Assembly (NCBI RefSeq): GCF_000367365.1
Contig: NZ_BARF01000108.1
Span: 1 to 59,061 of the forward strand
Direction of reading: 5' to 3'
Length of the DNA stretch: 59,061 nucleotides
Source: Streptomyces prunicolor NBRC 13075
Lineage (GTDB): Bacteria > Actinomycetota > Actinomycetes > Streptomycetales > Streptomycetaceae
Positions within the stretch are counted from its first letter, which is position 1, and every line of letters begins with the position of its first letter. Made by a program: the position numbers and the translations under genes. The notes under the pieces were generated by a model. That model searched no databases. It was not told the origin of the DNA and worked only from the letters and a program-made list of their open reading frames with translations. Of the stretch, positions 26,904-35,044 are shown in pieces.

Positions 26904-26939
26904 GCCTGCCCGCCTGCCCGCCTGCCCGCCTGCCTGCCC
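26904..26939. repeat. GCCTGCCC short tandem repeat
   Basis: Three head-to-tail copies of the 8-mer GCCTGCCC (26904-26927), a partial copy, then a fourth full copy (26932-26939). It lies about 150 bases upstream of the lanthipeptide precursor start. Slippage could change promoter or leader spacing. Confidence 0.75.
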
Positions 26940-27087
26940 GCCCGCGTCGCTCGGTAAGGCAGCCGACCACAGCGTGGCCAGCACACGGCGGTATGTCGCC
27001 GATGCCGGCCGGGAGACGGTCGATGACGCACGTCGGCCGGGCAGCACAACGAACCGTTCGGATCATCCCGACAGAAGAGGAACTGCA

Positions 27088-27291
27088 ATGACTGCAACCA
27101 CGCTCAGCCCGATCACGACCGCCACCACCGAGGCGTCTGCTGTGACGGCCGTTCTCGAGGTGCCCGCCGACCCATTCGACATCGACCTGACCATCGTCAC
27201 GGAGATCGACTCCGACCTGCTCCCCAAGGCATGTGGCACCGGTGACGGATGTAAGCCGTCCTGTGCATCGTCCTGCGCGAGCGCCGTCTAA
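27088..27291 (+). CDS. lanA: FxLD-family class I lanthipeptide precursor
   Basis: 67 residues, ATG with GAGGAA about six bases upstream. The leader (about 1-47) carries FDID at 30-33, the isoleucine version of the F-x-L-D box recognised in these systems. The C-terminal core is rich in Cys, Ser and Thr: Cys49, Cys55, Cys59 and Cys63; Thr51, Ser58, Ser61, Ser62 and Ser65. A single core Asp53 sits in GDGC and would be the natural target of the PIMT-like methyltransferase at 31685. After dehydration and cyclisation up to four thioether rings are possible. The cleavage site is not obvious and no dedicated protease or transporter is seen in the cluster. A strong hairpin follows the stop. Confidence 0.9.
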   Translation: MTATTLSPITTATTEASAVTAVLEVPADPFDIDLTIVTEIDSDLLPKACGTGDGCKPSCASSCASAV

Positions 27292-27306
27292 CGGCGGCTT
27301 GGGTAC

Positions 27307-27336
27307 GGGGTCGGGAGCGCTGCCGCTCCCGACCCC
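27307..27336 (+). terminator. Hairpin between precursor and dehydratase genes
   Basis: A perfect 13-bp stem (GGGGTCGGGAGCG pairing with CGCTCCCGACCCC) around a CTGC loop, 15 bases after the precursor stop. Without a T-run it is best read as a partial terminator or mRNA-stabilising element giving more precursor than enzyme, a common device in RiPP operons. Confidence 0.8.
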
Positions 27337-27371
27337 GCAAGTTCACAGCACTGATGGCGGAGGAACTGGAA

Positions 27372-30300
27372 ATGGGAAGCGACGGAAAGCTCTACCAGCA
27401 CACGGGCACCGCCCTGCTCCGGGCCGCCGCGATGCCGTTGACCGATCTACCGGGATGGTGGCCCGATCCGTCCGATACGGACGCGTGCGTCAGGTGGCTG
27501 ATGCAGGTGTGGGCCGATGCGCGGTTCGCCGACGCAGTCCGGCAGGCGAGCGGTGATCTCGCCACACGCGTCGACGCAATCTGCGCCGGAGTGCTGGCAC
27601 GCCCCAAGCAGGTCCGGCGCGCCGCCATGGCCACCGTCCGCTACGTGCTGCGCGCCGCGGGGCGGCCGACTCCGTTCGGCCTCTTCGCGGGGGTGGCCCC
27701 GGTCAGCGTGGGCTCCAGACCGTACGCGAGATGGAGAGACGTGCACCGGGCTGTGGCGCGGGTGGACACCGAGTGGCTGGACGACGTCATCGTCCGTCTG
27801 GAGGCGTGCCCCGACCTACTGGAGCGTCTGGACGTGGTCCTGAACAACCTGGCGGTGCGTCGTGGCGGACGCCTGCACGTTCCGCACGGCGGACCGATGG
27901 GGGCCACCGTCCGACGCACCAGCGCGGTCCGTGTGATCGAGGACGTTGCGTGCGGGCCGGTCCGCTTCGCCGCTCTCGCTGAGCAGTTGGCCGCCTCCTT
28001 CCCCCGAACTGAGCCGAAGACCATTGGCACCCTGCTCGGCGCGTTGATACGCGAGAAGTTCCTCATTACCAACCTGCGCGCGCCGATGACGGACACCGAT
28101 CCGCTCGCCTACCTGATCGCGCGGTTGCACGGCGCCGACGCGGACACGGTTCCCGAAGCCGCACAGGTTCTGCACGAGCTCGAAGCGGTGCAACGCGCCG
28201 TACACGAGCACAACCGACTGCCTGCGAACCGCCAGGAGCCTCAACGGCAGGCGCTGGCAGCGCAGTTGCGCCGGCTCTCCGACGCGGGCCGAAGCCCTCT
28301 GGCTGTCGATCTGGTGCTGGACGCGGAGGCGCGGATCCCCGAGAGCGTCGCGCAAGAGATGGAGAGGGCGGCCGACGTGCTGCTGCGGTTGACGCGTCGG
28401 CCGACAGGCCAGGGCGTATGGAAAGAGTATCAGGTCGCATTCTGGGAGCGGTACGGCACCGGCACCCTCGTGCCGGTGAAGGAGGTCGTCGACCCGGCGA
28501 CTGGGCTCGGATACCCGGCCGAGTACCCCGGCAGCCGTATGACCGCGCCGCCACCGGAGCTCTCCGGGCGAGACGAGAGGCTGCTGGCACTGGCTTGGCA
28601 GGCACTGGCCGACGGCAGCAGGGAGATCGTCCTCACCGACGAACTGATCGACCGCATTGCCGACGACGGGCAGATCTGGCAGGAGGCACCGCCCCACGTG
28701 GAGATGTGTGCGCGCCTCCACGCCGACAGCCTGTCCACCCTGGAGCACGGGAACTTCATGCTCACGGTGACACCGGCACGCTCCGCGGGAACGCTCACCT
28801 CCCGGTTCACTCCGGTAGCCACCGGCACGGGACTGGACGAGTTGTACCGCCGAGTCCCCGCCGGCGTCGAGAACGCGCTGACCGCGCAGCTGTCCTTCCC
28901 GCCGTTGTACCCGCATACCGAGAACGTCGCCCGCGTCCCCGCGTATCTCCCGCACGTGATCCCGTTGGGCGAGCACCGCGGCCTCGACGACACTGCGCCG
29001 ACACTCATCGACGTCGACGACCTCGCAGTCACGGCCACGCACACCCGCCTCTACCTGGTCAGCATCTCCCGCCGCCGTGTGGTGGAGCCGCAGGTCTTCC
29101 ACGCCATGGCCCTGGACAAGCAACCCCCGCCCCTTGCCCGGTTCCTCGCCCACCTGACCCGCGCCTTCGGTCCTGCCTGGACCGGCTTCGACTGGGGGCC
29201 GCACGGCGCACGGCTGCCGTTCCTGCCGCGCGTCCGCTACAGGCGGGTGATCCTCTCTCCCAGCCGCTGGAACCTCACCGCCGACGCGCTGCCGGGCAGT
29301 GGCGCTGACACGGGGGAGTGGGCGGACGCCCTCGGTTGGTGGAGGAAGCGGTGGCACTGCCACGGTGCTGTCGAGTTGAGGGAGGACGACCGGACACGGC
29401 GGCTGCAGCTCGACGTGCTGGCCCATGCTGCCGTCCTGCGCGCCCACCTGGACCGGGAAGGCGAGGCCGTGCTCACAGAGGCGCCGCCCGAGGAGAGCTA
29501 CGGCTGGATCGGTGGCCATGTCCACGAGATCGCCTTGCCGATGACCAACACCTGCCCGCCGGTCCCCGACCCGCTCTCCGGCTTCCTCCCCGTGGTCACC
29601 AACAGCACCCTCGGACCCGTACCGGGGTCGGGGCAGGCACCCTGGCTGAACGCCAAGATCTACACCCACCCTGACCAGTTCGAGGAGTTGATCGGCGCTC
29701 ACCTCGCGGGGCTCGTGGCCCAGCTCCCCGACGCACCGGAGTGGTGGTTCGTCCGCTACCGTGCCCCGCACGACCTCGACCACCTGCGCCTGCGCATCCG
29801 CACCCGTAGCCCCGGGCAGCACACCACCTGCACCGAGCTGGTCGCCCGATGGGCCGCCGGGCTGCGCCGTGAGGGGCTCAGCAGCAGGCTCGTGTTTGAC
29901 ACGTACACCCCGGAGACAGGCCGTTACGGCCCCGGCGCCGCCCTGCGCAGTGCCGAGACGGTGTTCGCGGCTGACTCGGCCTACGTCCTCGCCGCCCTGC
30001 AGAGGCTGGGAACCGACGGCGTGGACGGTCGCGCGCTGGCCGCGGCCGGCATGGTGGATATCGCTTGCGCCCTGCTCGGCCCCGACGAGGGCATGCGGTG
30101 GCTGACGAACCGCCCTGCTTCTCCCGCCCACGTCGAACGAGACGCCAGCGACCAGGCCATCGACCTCATTCGCCGCAGCACGCCACGTGCCCGCGGCTGG
30201 GGTGACGCGCTCGCCCAGGCGTGGCACCGGCGCACCGTTGCCTTGGCCCTATACCGCGAACGCCTTGCCGAGAGCATGGACCTCGACTCCGTCCTGGAGT

Positions 30301-30425
30301 CTCTCCTCCACATGCACCACAACCGTCTGCGCGGCGTGGATCGGGAGGACGAAAGGATCTGCCGGCGCCTCGCACGGCAGTCCGCCGTCGCATGGGCCGC
30401 TTGGCCGGGGGAGAGCAGTCGATGA
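27372..30425 (+). CDS. lanB: Lantibiotic dehydratase LanB, full length
   Basis: 1,017 residues from the ATG at 27372, preceded by GGAGGAA at six bases; an ATG at 27354 lacks such a site. The first ~700 residues are the tRNA-dependent glutamylation domain (RAAGRPTPFGLFAGVAP near the N-terminus is diagnostic). The last ~280 (WWFVRYRAPHDLDHLRLRIR) are the SpaB_C elimination domain. Both halves are in one chain, so this is a complete class I dehydratase that uses Glu-tRNA to convert core Ser/Thr to dehydroamino acids. Its stop overlaps the cyclase start (ATGA at 30422-30425). Part of the precursor-dehydratase-cyclase-methyltransferase operon. Confidence 0.93.
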   Translation: MGSDGKLYQHTGTALLRAAAMPLTDLPGWWPDPSDTDACVRWLMQVWADARFADAVRQASGDLATRVDAICAGVLARPKQVRRAAMATVRYVLRAAGRPTPFGLFAGVAPVSVGSRPYARWRDVHRAVARVDTEWLDDVIVRLEACPDLLERLDVVLNNLAVRRGGRLHVPHGGPMGATVRRTSAVRVIEDVACGPVRFAALAEQLAASFPRTEPKTIGTLLGALIREKFLITNLRAPMTDTDPLAYLIARLHGADADTVPEAAQVLHELEAVQRAVHEHNRLPANRQEPQRQALAAQLRRLSDAGRSPLAVDLVLDAEARIPESVAQEMERAADVLLRLTRRPTGQGVWKEYQVAFWERYGTGTLVPVKEVVDPATGLGYPAEYPGSRMTAPPPELSGRDERLLALAWQALADGSREIVLTDELIDRIADDGQIWQEAPPHVEMCARLHADSLSTLEHGNFMLTVTPARSAGTLTSRFTPVATGTGLDELYRRVPAGVENALTAQLSFPPLYPHTENVARVPAYLPHVIPLGEHRGLDDTAPTLIDVDDLAVTATHTRLYLVSISRRRVVEPQVFHAMALDKQPPPLARFLAHLTRAFGPAWTGFDWGPHGARLPFLPRVRYRRVILSPSRWNLTADALPGSGADTGEWADALGWWRKRWHCHGAVELREDDRTRRLQLDVLAHAAVLRAHLDREGEAVLTEAPPEESYGWIGGHVHEIALPMTNTCPPVPDPLSGFLPVVTNSTLGPVPGSGQAPWLNAKIYTHPDQFEELIGAHLAGLVAQLPDAPEWWFVRYRAPHDLDHLRLRIRTRSPGQHTTCTELVARWAAGLRREGLSSRLVFDTYTPETGRYGPGAALRSAETVFAADSAYVLAALQRLGTDGVDGRALAAAGMVDIACALLGPDEGMRWLTNRPASPAHVERDASDQAIDLIRRSTPRARGWGDALAQAWHRRTVALALYRERLAESMDLDSVLESLLHMHHNRLRGVDREDERICRRLARQSAVAWAAWPGESSR

Positions 30426-31597
30426 ACATCGACGCGTTGCCGACGCCTACCCGGTCGGGCTGGGGCCAATCGCTGTACTCAGGCGCGGCGGGAGTCGCCC
30501 TGCTGCACGCAGTCAGGGCGCACACCGGTGAAGAGGATCCGGACGCGCTCCGGCCGTGGGCCGCCGCCATGCTCAAGGGCCCGATCCAGGCAGTCCCCGA
30601 AGCGTGCGGACTCTACGAGGGTGCCCCAGCTGTTGCCTACGTCCTCAGCTTCTCGCACACGAACACCGCTGAGCGCTCCCTGGCGACCCTGGACAGGTAC
30701 CTCGCCGATGTCACGCGCGACCGCCTCGGGCAGGCACACACCCGCATAGACGGCGGTGCCCTGCCTACCTTGGGCGAGTACGACATCATCAGCGGACTGA
30801 CCGGGCTGGGCGCGTACCACCTGCACCGCAGCAACCAGGCGGAACTAGGAGACACCCTTGCCTACCTGGTGCGACTCACCGAACCGATCACCGTCGACGC
30901 GCAGCCGCTGCCAGGCTGGTGGACCAGCGACAGCCCCGATCTGAAACCTTCGCCACGATGGCCTGGCGGGCACGGCAACCTCGGCGTCGCCCACGGCATC
31001 ACCGGACCACTTGCGCTGCTGGCCACGGCTCTGCGCCGCGGTCACACGGTGCCCGGACAAACGCGAGCCATCATTCGGATCTGCGACTGGCTGGATCGCT
31101 GGCGCACAGGCACCGGCTCGCGTGCCTGGTGGCCGAGCCTGATCACCCGCGACGAACACCGGCGCGGCAAGCTCCAGAGCCCAGGACCGACACGCCCGTC
31201 CTGGTGCTACGGCACCCCCGGCATCGCCCGCGCCCAACAACTCGCCGGCCTCGCCCTCGGCGACCGCGACCGGCAACGTCAGGCCGAACAGGCCCTCTGC
31301 GGATGCCTGGCCGACGATCGGCAGCTCGCCCAGCTGACGGATGCATCCCTCTGCCACGGCTGGGCGGGGCTCGTACAGACCGTCTCCCGTGCCGCCGCCG
31401 ACGCCATCGACGACGAACTCGCGGCGCGTCTGCCCCACCTGAATATCCGGCTTGAGGAGCACCTGGACCACAACGGACTACCACATGGAGCCGGTCTCAT
31501 GGACGGCACGGCAGGCATCCACCTGGTCCGTCTCACCACCGCCGTCAACACGGCGGTCTCGGTCCCCTGGGACCACTGCCTGCTTCTCGCTGGATGA
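30422..31597 (+). CDS. lanC: Lanthionine synthetase C-like cyclase LanC
   Basis: 391 residues; ATG overlapping the LanB stop fixes the start. Zinc ligands of the LanC fold are present: Cys262 in WCYG, and Cys311-His312 in LCHGWAG. The fold repeats GxxG-type turns (SGAAGVALL near the start, HGITGPLALLA, HGAGLMDGTAGIHL at the end) as in the alpha/alpha barrel. The enzyme adds core Cys thiols to the dehydrated residues to form the lanthionine rings of the upstream precursor. Length is normal for the family. Confidence 0.92.
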   Translation: MNIDALPTPTRSGWGQSLYSGAAGVALLHAVRAHTGEEDPDALRPWAAAMLKGPIQAVPEACGLYEGAPAVAYVLSFSHTNTAERSLATLDRYLADVTRDRLGQAHTRIDGGALPTLGEYDIISGLTGLGAYHLHRSNQAELGDTLAYLVRLTEPITVDAQPLPGWWTSDSPDLKPSPRWPGGHGNLGVAHGITGPLALLATALRRGHTVPGQTRAIIRICDWLDRWRTGTGSRAWWPSLITRDEHRRGKLQSPGPTRPSWCYGTPGIARAQQLAGLALGDRDRQRQAEQALCGCLADDRQLAQLTDASLCHGWAGLVQTVSRAAADAIDDELAARLPHLNIRLEEHLDHNGLPHGAGLMDGTAGIHLVRLTTAVNTAVSVPWDHCLLLAG

Positions 31598-31684
31598 CGT
31601 CGCGATCGACACCCGCACACCAGAGCAAATGAGTACGCTCTGCCCGCGCCGTACGCACGGCCGGGCACCTTCCGAAAGGACGCG

Positions 31685-32908
31685 ATGAACACGGACACGG
31701 GCGCCTCCCCCGAGGACCTGCGCAACCGCCTGGTTGACGCCATCCTGCAACAGGACCCTTCCGGCCTCCGCGACGCACGCGTCGAAACCGCCATGCGGAC
31801 CGTACCCCGCCACGCCTTCCTCCCCGACGCGTCCCTCCAGGAGGCGTACGCCAACAAGAGCGTCACGATCAAGGAGAACCCCGACGAGGACGCACTCCCG
31901 CTGAGCTGCGCCTCCCAGCCCGACGTCGTGCACTTCATGCTGGTCCAACTCGCGGTCCGCGAAGGGGACAACGTCTTCGAGATCGGGGCCGGCACCGGCT
32001 ACAACGCCGCCCTGCTCAAACACCTCGCCGGACCGTCGGGGCAGGTCACCACGTGTGACATCGCCCCCGATGTGACCGCCTACACCCGTCGGATGCTGGA
32101 TGCGAACGGATACGGTGACGTTCGCGTGGTCACGGGGGACGGCGCCCTCGGCGCCGAGGAGTTCAGCCCCTACGACCGCATGATCGCCGCCGTCGGCATG
32201 TGGGACCTCCCCGGAACCTGGTGGGACCAACTCGCCGTCGGCGGACGCCTCGTGGTCCCGCTGCGATGGCGCGGGCTGTCGCGGTCCGTGGCGTTCCGAC
32301 GCGAGAAGGCCCGGATAACGTCCGACTCCGTGAAGATGTGCGGCTTCCTCCCGGTGATCGGCCAGGACGGAGAGCGGAACGACTACATCGACGACGACCG
32401 GCTCGTCAGGCTCTACTGGGACGAGGACCAACCCATCGTCCCGGAACTCCTGCGCAACGCCCTCACCCGACCGAAGTCGGTCGTCTGGACCGAAGCGATG
32501 GTCGGCCCCGTCGAGTCCTTCGACGGTGTATGGCTGCGCCTGAGCGCCACCGAGCGAGCGACCTGTCGTATCACCGCGAAGCCCGCGGCGATGGAGGCCG
32601 GCCTTCACCGCCCCGCCTCACCCGCCCTGAGCCCCGCCCTCGTCGAGGGCGACTCGATCGCGTACCTCACCCTGGAGCACACCGCCGAAGACCCGGGTGC
32701 CGAACCCCGGTTCCGACTCGGTGCCGTCGGCTACGGCCCGGCCGGCGCTGATCTCGCCGAGCGGATCTGCACGCAGATCGGTGCTTGGAGCCTGGCCAGG
32801 ACCGTTGAACCTACGATCACCGCCTACCCCGCGGACACACCGGACAGTGAACTCGCCGACGCGGCCGTGATCGACCGGCCTTCCGTGCGGCTCGCCATCA
32901 CCTACTGA
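31685..32908 (+). CDS. FxLD-system PIMT-like O-methyltransferase
   Basis: 407 residues, ATG with GAAAGGA six bases upstream. The N-terminal ~220 residues resemble protein L-isoaspartyl O-methyltransferase: SQPDVVHFML, SAM motif I FEIGAGTGYNAALL, and later MIAAVGMW. A C-terminal extension of about 180 residues is typical of the lanthipeptide FxLD methyltransferases. Homologues in lanthipeptide clusters (OlvS type) methylate a core aspartate, giving a succinimide and then isoaspartate. With a single Asp in the core of the neighbouring precursor, Asp53 is the probable target. It lies 87 bases after lanC in the same operon. Confidence 0.9.
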   Translation: MNTDTGASPEDLRNRLVDAILQQDPSGLRDARVETAMRTVPRHAFLPDASLQEAYANKSVTIKENPDEDALPLSCASQPDVVHFMLVQLAVREGDNVFEIGAGTGYNAALLKHLAGPSGQVTTCDIAPDVTAYTRRMLDANGYGDVRVVTGDGALGAEEFSPYDRMIAAVGMWDLPGTWWDQLAVGGRLVVPLRWRGLSRSVAFRREKARITSDSVKMCGFLPVIGQDGERNDYIDDDRLVRLYWDEDQPIVPELLRNALTRPKSVVWTEAMVGPVESFDGVWLRLSATERATCRITAKPAAMEAGLHRPASPALSPALVEGDSIAYLTLEHTAEDPGAEPRFRLGAVGYGPAGADLAERICTQIGAWSLARTVEPTITAYPADTPDSELADAAVIDRPSVRLAITY

Positions 32909-32967
32909 CGCGGGCGGACGCGGTCGCCCAGGCTGGCCGTGCTCATCGAAGAGAAGCGGCGCAGGGG

Positions 32968-33292
32968 CCCTGTACCGACGTCCTCCACCAGGCCCACAAG
33001 GAGCAGAAGACCGTCCAAGGGAAAGAGCGCTACAAGATCCGCGCGGGCATTGAAAGCACCACCTTCGAGGCTGTCCTGGCACATAGTCTGCGTAAATCCC
33101 GCTACTGCGGCATGGCCAAGACCAGCCTCCAGCACCAGCTCACCGGAGCCGCGATCAACCTCGTCCGGATCAACGCCTGGCTCAACAACATTCCCGTGGT
33201 GCACTGCTTCAACTCCAGCCAGGCGGGGCAAGACCGGCTGGCACGCTGCGTGTGCATTGCCACGCCTATTGGTCGAGCAGGACCTCGGTGAT
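32968..33292 (+). pseudogene. C-terminal remnant of an IS1182-like transposase
   Basis: One frame reads KERYKIRAGIESTTFEAV, then SLRKSRYCGMAKTSLQHQLT and AAINLVRINAWLN. This is the closing part of a DDE transposase (IS1182/IS4-like): the YKIRAGIE segment carries the third catalytic Glu, and the RxSRYxGxxKTxLQH box follows. There is no N-terminal half and no start, and the frame runs to a TGA inside the 3' end of the CBASS effector gene. It marks an old insertion between the lanthipeptide and CBASS blocks. Inverted repeats were not found. Confidence 0.7.
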
Positions 33293-35044
33293 CGGTCCGC
33301 CGGTGACACCTGGCTCAAGTACGAGAGCTGGGGTGTAGCGGGGCCTCCCAGGGGTCGCACCGTCCCACTCGTAGACGACGGTGCGCAGTGTGTTGAGGTA
33401 TCGCCCTACGAGTAGAGCCATCGTGTAGGGGCCGTGGAAAGCGAGATGCACCTCCGCACGGCCGCTGTGTGCGGCAAACGCTTTGATCTGTTGCGCGGCA
33501 GCCGTGCTGAGGCGTGCGGCCTCGCGCGGGTCGAGTCGGTCTTCGCCGGCGACGGAGATCACGGCGGCCGCGGCGAAGCCGTCGCTGGACTCGTGCAGGA
33601 GCTGCTCGAATGCGGTCTGATCCGGATTGGCAGTCAGGCTGAGGAAGATCGCGACGCGGTCGTGGCTGTCGGGTGTCTGCGCTTGTTCGAGGTCAACTGG
33701 TTGCGTATGAAGTTCGCTGGTCAGTGGGTCGTCACCACTTTCTGCAGACGTCCACTGAGCGCCGCGGGTGTCGACCACCTCGACATTGCCGATCTTGGTC
33801 TCGGGCAGGGCGGCTCCCAAGGCCAGGGCTACCGACAGGTGAGCTCCGCCAAAGACGCGTACGGTTTGCGCGCCGGCCGCATAGACGGCGTCGCTGGTCA
33901 GGGGCAGTGTGGTCTGCAGGAGCTGAAGTCCCTCTCGATACGGCAGACGCCCGTCGCTGGCTGCCCTGATGCGGATGTGCAGGTCGTCCTCGCCCGCGTC
34001 CATGGCGAAGGGCGCGGGGCGGGTCTGGACTCGGATCGTGAAGGCGCGGTTCTGGCTGTGAATGGCGGGCTTGCGTTGTTCGACTCGGTGCATCAGCAGG
34101 TCGCGCACGATCTCGCTCTCGCCGGACGGCTGGAGCATGTTGCTTTGCTTCTTGTCGGCGAGGGTCCGGGAGGGAGCGAGTCTTAGGAGTCGGTCCGGCG
34201 CGTCGTAGTCGCACCGTGTATCGCTTCCCGCTCTGGCGGTCTTGTTCGCGATGCACAGGCTGAAGGCGGGGTCCTCGTCCAGTTGGAGCAGCCGAGGCAG
34301 TTCACGCTCTCGGACGATGTCGCTGTGGACGATGTCCGGTGTCACGACGAGCACGGCTGCTGAAAGCCCTTGGGTCAGGGCTTGTTCGAGGCGATCGGTC
34401 GTTGTGCCCGCGCGCAGGTCGGTATGGTCTCTCCACACGACGAGACCGGCCGCCCTGAGCAGGTTCTCGATCGACTCGGCCTGCGGGGACCCGTCAGACT
34501 GCCGGTAGGAGATGAACACCGCGCCGTCGGGCCGGACTGCGCCCTTGGGCAGTGGCCCCAGCGCCTTGAATCTCTGTGGTGGCGGAAGGACCGTTGCTGC
34601 CTTGCTGGTGACGCGTCCCCATCGTTGGCGCCGGGTGATCAGTCCGGGGAAGGGGTCCGTCCCGCCGGGAGCGTAAACGAGGAGTGCGATCGGGCCGTCG
34701 TGCTCCCGGGCCATTGCCCGCATCGCGGCAAGGTCCGTCGGGCTCGGTCCGGACGGTGCGGGATGGCTGTGCCACTCGCCGACGTAGCCGGTTGGATCGT
34801 CGTCCGCTCGCTGGGCCAGGAACTCTGCGAGGAGCGTGTTCGCCTTGACGTCATCGCGCACGTACCTGTGGGTGGACGCTTCTTGTCCGTCGACCACGAG
34901 GGCATGGGTGACAACGACGTTGGCGTCTTCCTGATAGCCGAGGAGGATGCCACCCGTTTCCCGCGGCAGTTGCTGCGCGGTCGCGGACGCGATGACCTCG
35001 TATGCCTCCTGGCGCAGCTCGATCCGTGGTGCCGGCCGGGTCAC
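33266..35044 (-). CDS. JAB peptidase-TIR-SAVED fusion, CBASS effector with built-in Cap3
   Basis: 592 residues in three parts. Residues 1 to about 150 are a JAB/JAMM metallopeptidase with all ligands: Glu29, His92-Ser-His94, Ser101 and Asp104. About 174-300 is a TIR domain (FISYRQSD at 177-184, WRDHTDLRAG, candidate catalytic Glu246 or Glu248). From about 340 to the end is a SAVED domain (LAFHGPYTMALLVGRYLN, VVYEWD). TIR-SAVED proteins bind cyclic oligonucleotides, form filaments and destroy NAD+. JAB is normally the separate Cap3 that removes Cap2-made conjugates from the CD-NTase. Here the two are one chain. ATG overlaps the Cap2 stop (ATGA at 35041-35044). Confidence 0.88.
   Translation of the reverse strand: MTRPAPRIELRQEAYEVIASATAQQLPRETGGILLGYQEDANVVVTHALVVDGQEASTHRYVRDDVKANTLLAEFLAQRADDDPTGYVGEWHSHPAPSGPSPTDLAAMRAMAREHDGPIALLVYAPGGTDPFPGLITRRQRWGRVTSKAATVLPPPQRFKALGPLPKGAVRPDGAVFISYRQSDGSPQAESIENLLRAAGLVVWRDHTDLRAGTTTDRLEQALTQGLSAAVLVVTPDIVHSDIVRERELPRLLQLDEDPAFSLCIANKTARAGSDTRCDYDAPDRLLRLAPSRTLADKKQSNMLQPSGESEIVRDLLMHRVEQRKPAIHSQNRAFTIRVQTRPAPFAMDAGEDDLHIRIRAASDGRLPYREGLQLLQTTLPLTSDAVYAAGAQTVRVFGGAHLSVALALGAALPETKIGNVEVVDTRGAQWTSAESGDDPLTSELHTQPVDLEQAQTPDSHDRVAIFLSLTANPDQTAFEQLLHESSDGFAAAAVISVAGEDRLDPREAARLSTAAAQQIKAFAAHSGRAEVHLAFHGPYTMALLVGRYLNTLRTVVYEWDGATPGRPRYTPALVLEPGVTGGPITEVLLDQ

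Larger units (their letters stand above)
26671..27087. promoter_or_regulatory. Intergenic region between anti-sigma-like gene and lanthipeptide precursor
   Basis: 417 bases without a convincing gene. It must hold the divergent promoters. It contains a perfect 10-bp inverted repeat (26723-26745), more GC-rich dyads near 26780-26800, a GCCTGCCC tandem repeat (26904-26939) and the GAGGAA ribosome site of the precursor gene just before 27088. I could not pick out a confident -10/-35 pair. Confidence 0.5.

Noticed and set aside
27816..30227. 803-residue minus-strand open frame opposite lanB
   Set aside because: Antisense shadow of a well-recognised dehydratase gene; composition is Val/Gly/Arg-rich with no domain.
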